Under the pieces are notes generated by a model. The model saw nothing but the letters and a program-made list of their open reading frames with translations, ran no database searches and was not told the origin of the DNA. This document shows positions 5,290 to 5,334 of a stretch of DNA of 5,334 bases, piece by piece. Origin of the DNA: Syntrophomonas sp. UBA1376 (GTDB lineage Bacteria; Bacillota; Syntrophomonadia; Syntrophomonadales; Syntrophomonadaceae); NCBI GenBank assembly GCA_002305535.1, contig DBRE01000112.1, positions 22,182 to 27,515 on the forward strand, written 5' to 3'. Position 1 is the stretch's first letter. The number at the start of each line of letters is the position of its first letter. The translations under genes and the position numbers were made by a program.

Positions 5290-5334
5290 CTATTGATCCT
5301 CGTCATAGCAACAATCGGGTAGGAGGCTACCCAT
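5290..5334 (-). CDS. Possible last codons of an upstream gene (partial)
   Basis: One minus-strand frame runs from the window edge to a TAG at 5292-5290 and reads (M)GSLLPDCCYDEDQ. The acidic, Cys-Cys-containing tail could be the C terminus of a gene entering from the right. With only 14 codons this is not distinguishable from intergenic DNA. It ends 50 bases before the start of the membrane-protein pair. Confidence 0.2.
   Translation of the reverse strand: MGSLLPDCCYDEDQ
5317..5332. repeat. Short perfect inverted repeat upstream of the membrane-protein pair
   Basis: GGGTAG (5317-5322) and CTACCC (5327-5332) flank the 4-base loop GAGG. On the minus strand the stem is not followed by a T run, so it is a poor terminator. 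It could be an operator or leader hairpin for the downstream pair, or chance. Confidence 0.35.

Overview
The window looks like chromosome of an anaerobic Gram-positive bacterium of the Firmicutes, most likely Clostridia. Support comes from strong AGGAGG-type ribosome binding sites, a DNA polymerase I with a decayed proofreading domain, an ECF sigma/anti-sigma pair of Gram-positive type, and a consensus sigma-A promoter in front of a tRNA gene. A genus cannot be named from the sequence.

Layout. Bases 1-1922 (minus strand) are the first 640 codons of polA (DNA polymerase I). The gene leaves the window just before polymerase motif A. A hairpin at 1982-2002 separates it from a two-gene unit, also on the minus strand: an ECF sigma factor (3131-3712) followed by its probable membrane anti-sigma factor (2038-3096). 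The anti-sigma protein has an N-terminal zinc-binding anti-sigma domain, one membrane helix and a DUF4349-like outer domain. Bases 3713-3924 are the divergent control region between the sigma gene and a tRNA gene. On the plus strand, a perfect TTGACA-17-TATAAT promoter drives tRNA-Leu(CAA) at 3978-4062, which ends in a clean hairpin terminator.

Bases 4115-4500 hold no intact gene. They contain the decayed 5' end of a LarE-type PP-loop ATPase gene (minus strand, ATG at 4398). Its Walker-like motif SGGVDS is still legible, but a one-base frameshift and stops break it. Just upstream of the relic is a perfect dyad, CGTGAT-N4-ATCACG, of CRP/FNR operator type. Next comes the terminator of the last unit.

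Bases 4502-5239 (minus strand) carry two tightly coupled genes for small three-helix membrane proteins of unknown function. They share a WG(A/G)S-x5-(D/E) motif and a 26-residue ungapped match, so they look like diverged duplicates. The final 95 bases hold their ribosome binding site, a small hairpin and perhaps the last codons of another upstream gene.

Biologically, the left half is core replication/repair plus an envelope-stress style regulatory pair. The right half, beyond the tRNA, looks like an accessory region with gene decay and an uncharacterised membrane-protein pair. I found no CRISPR array, transposase or attachment-site duplication.
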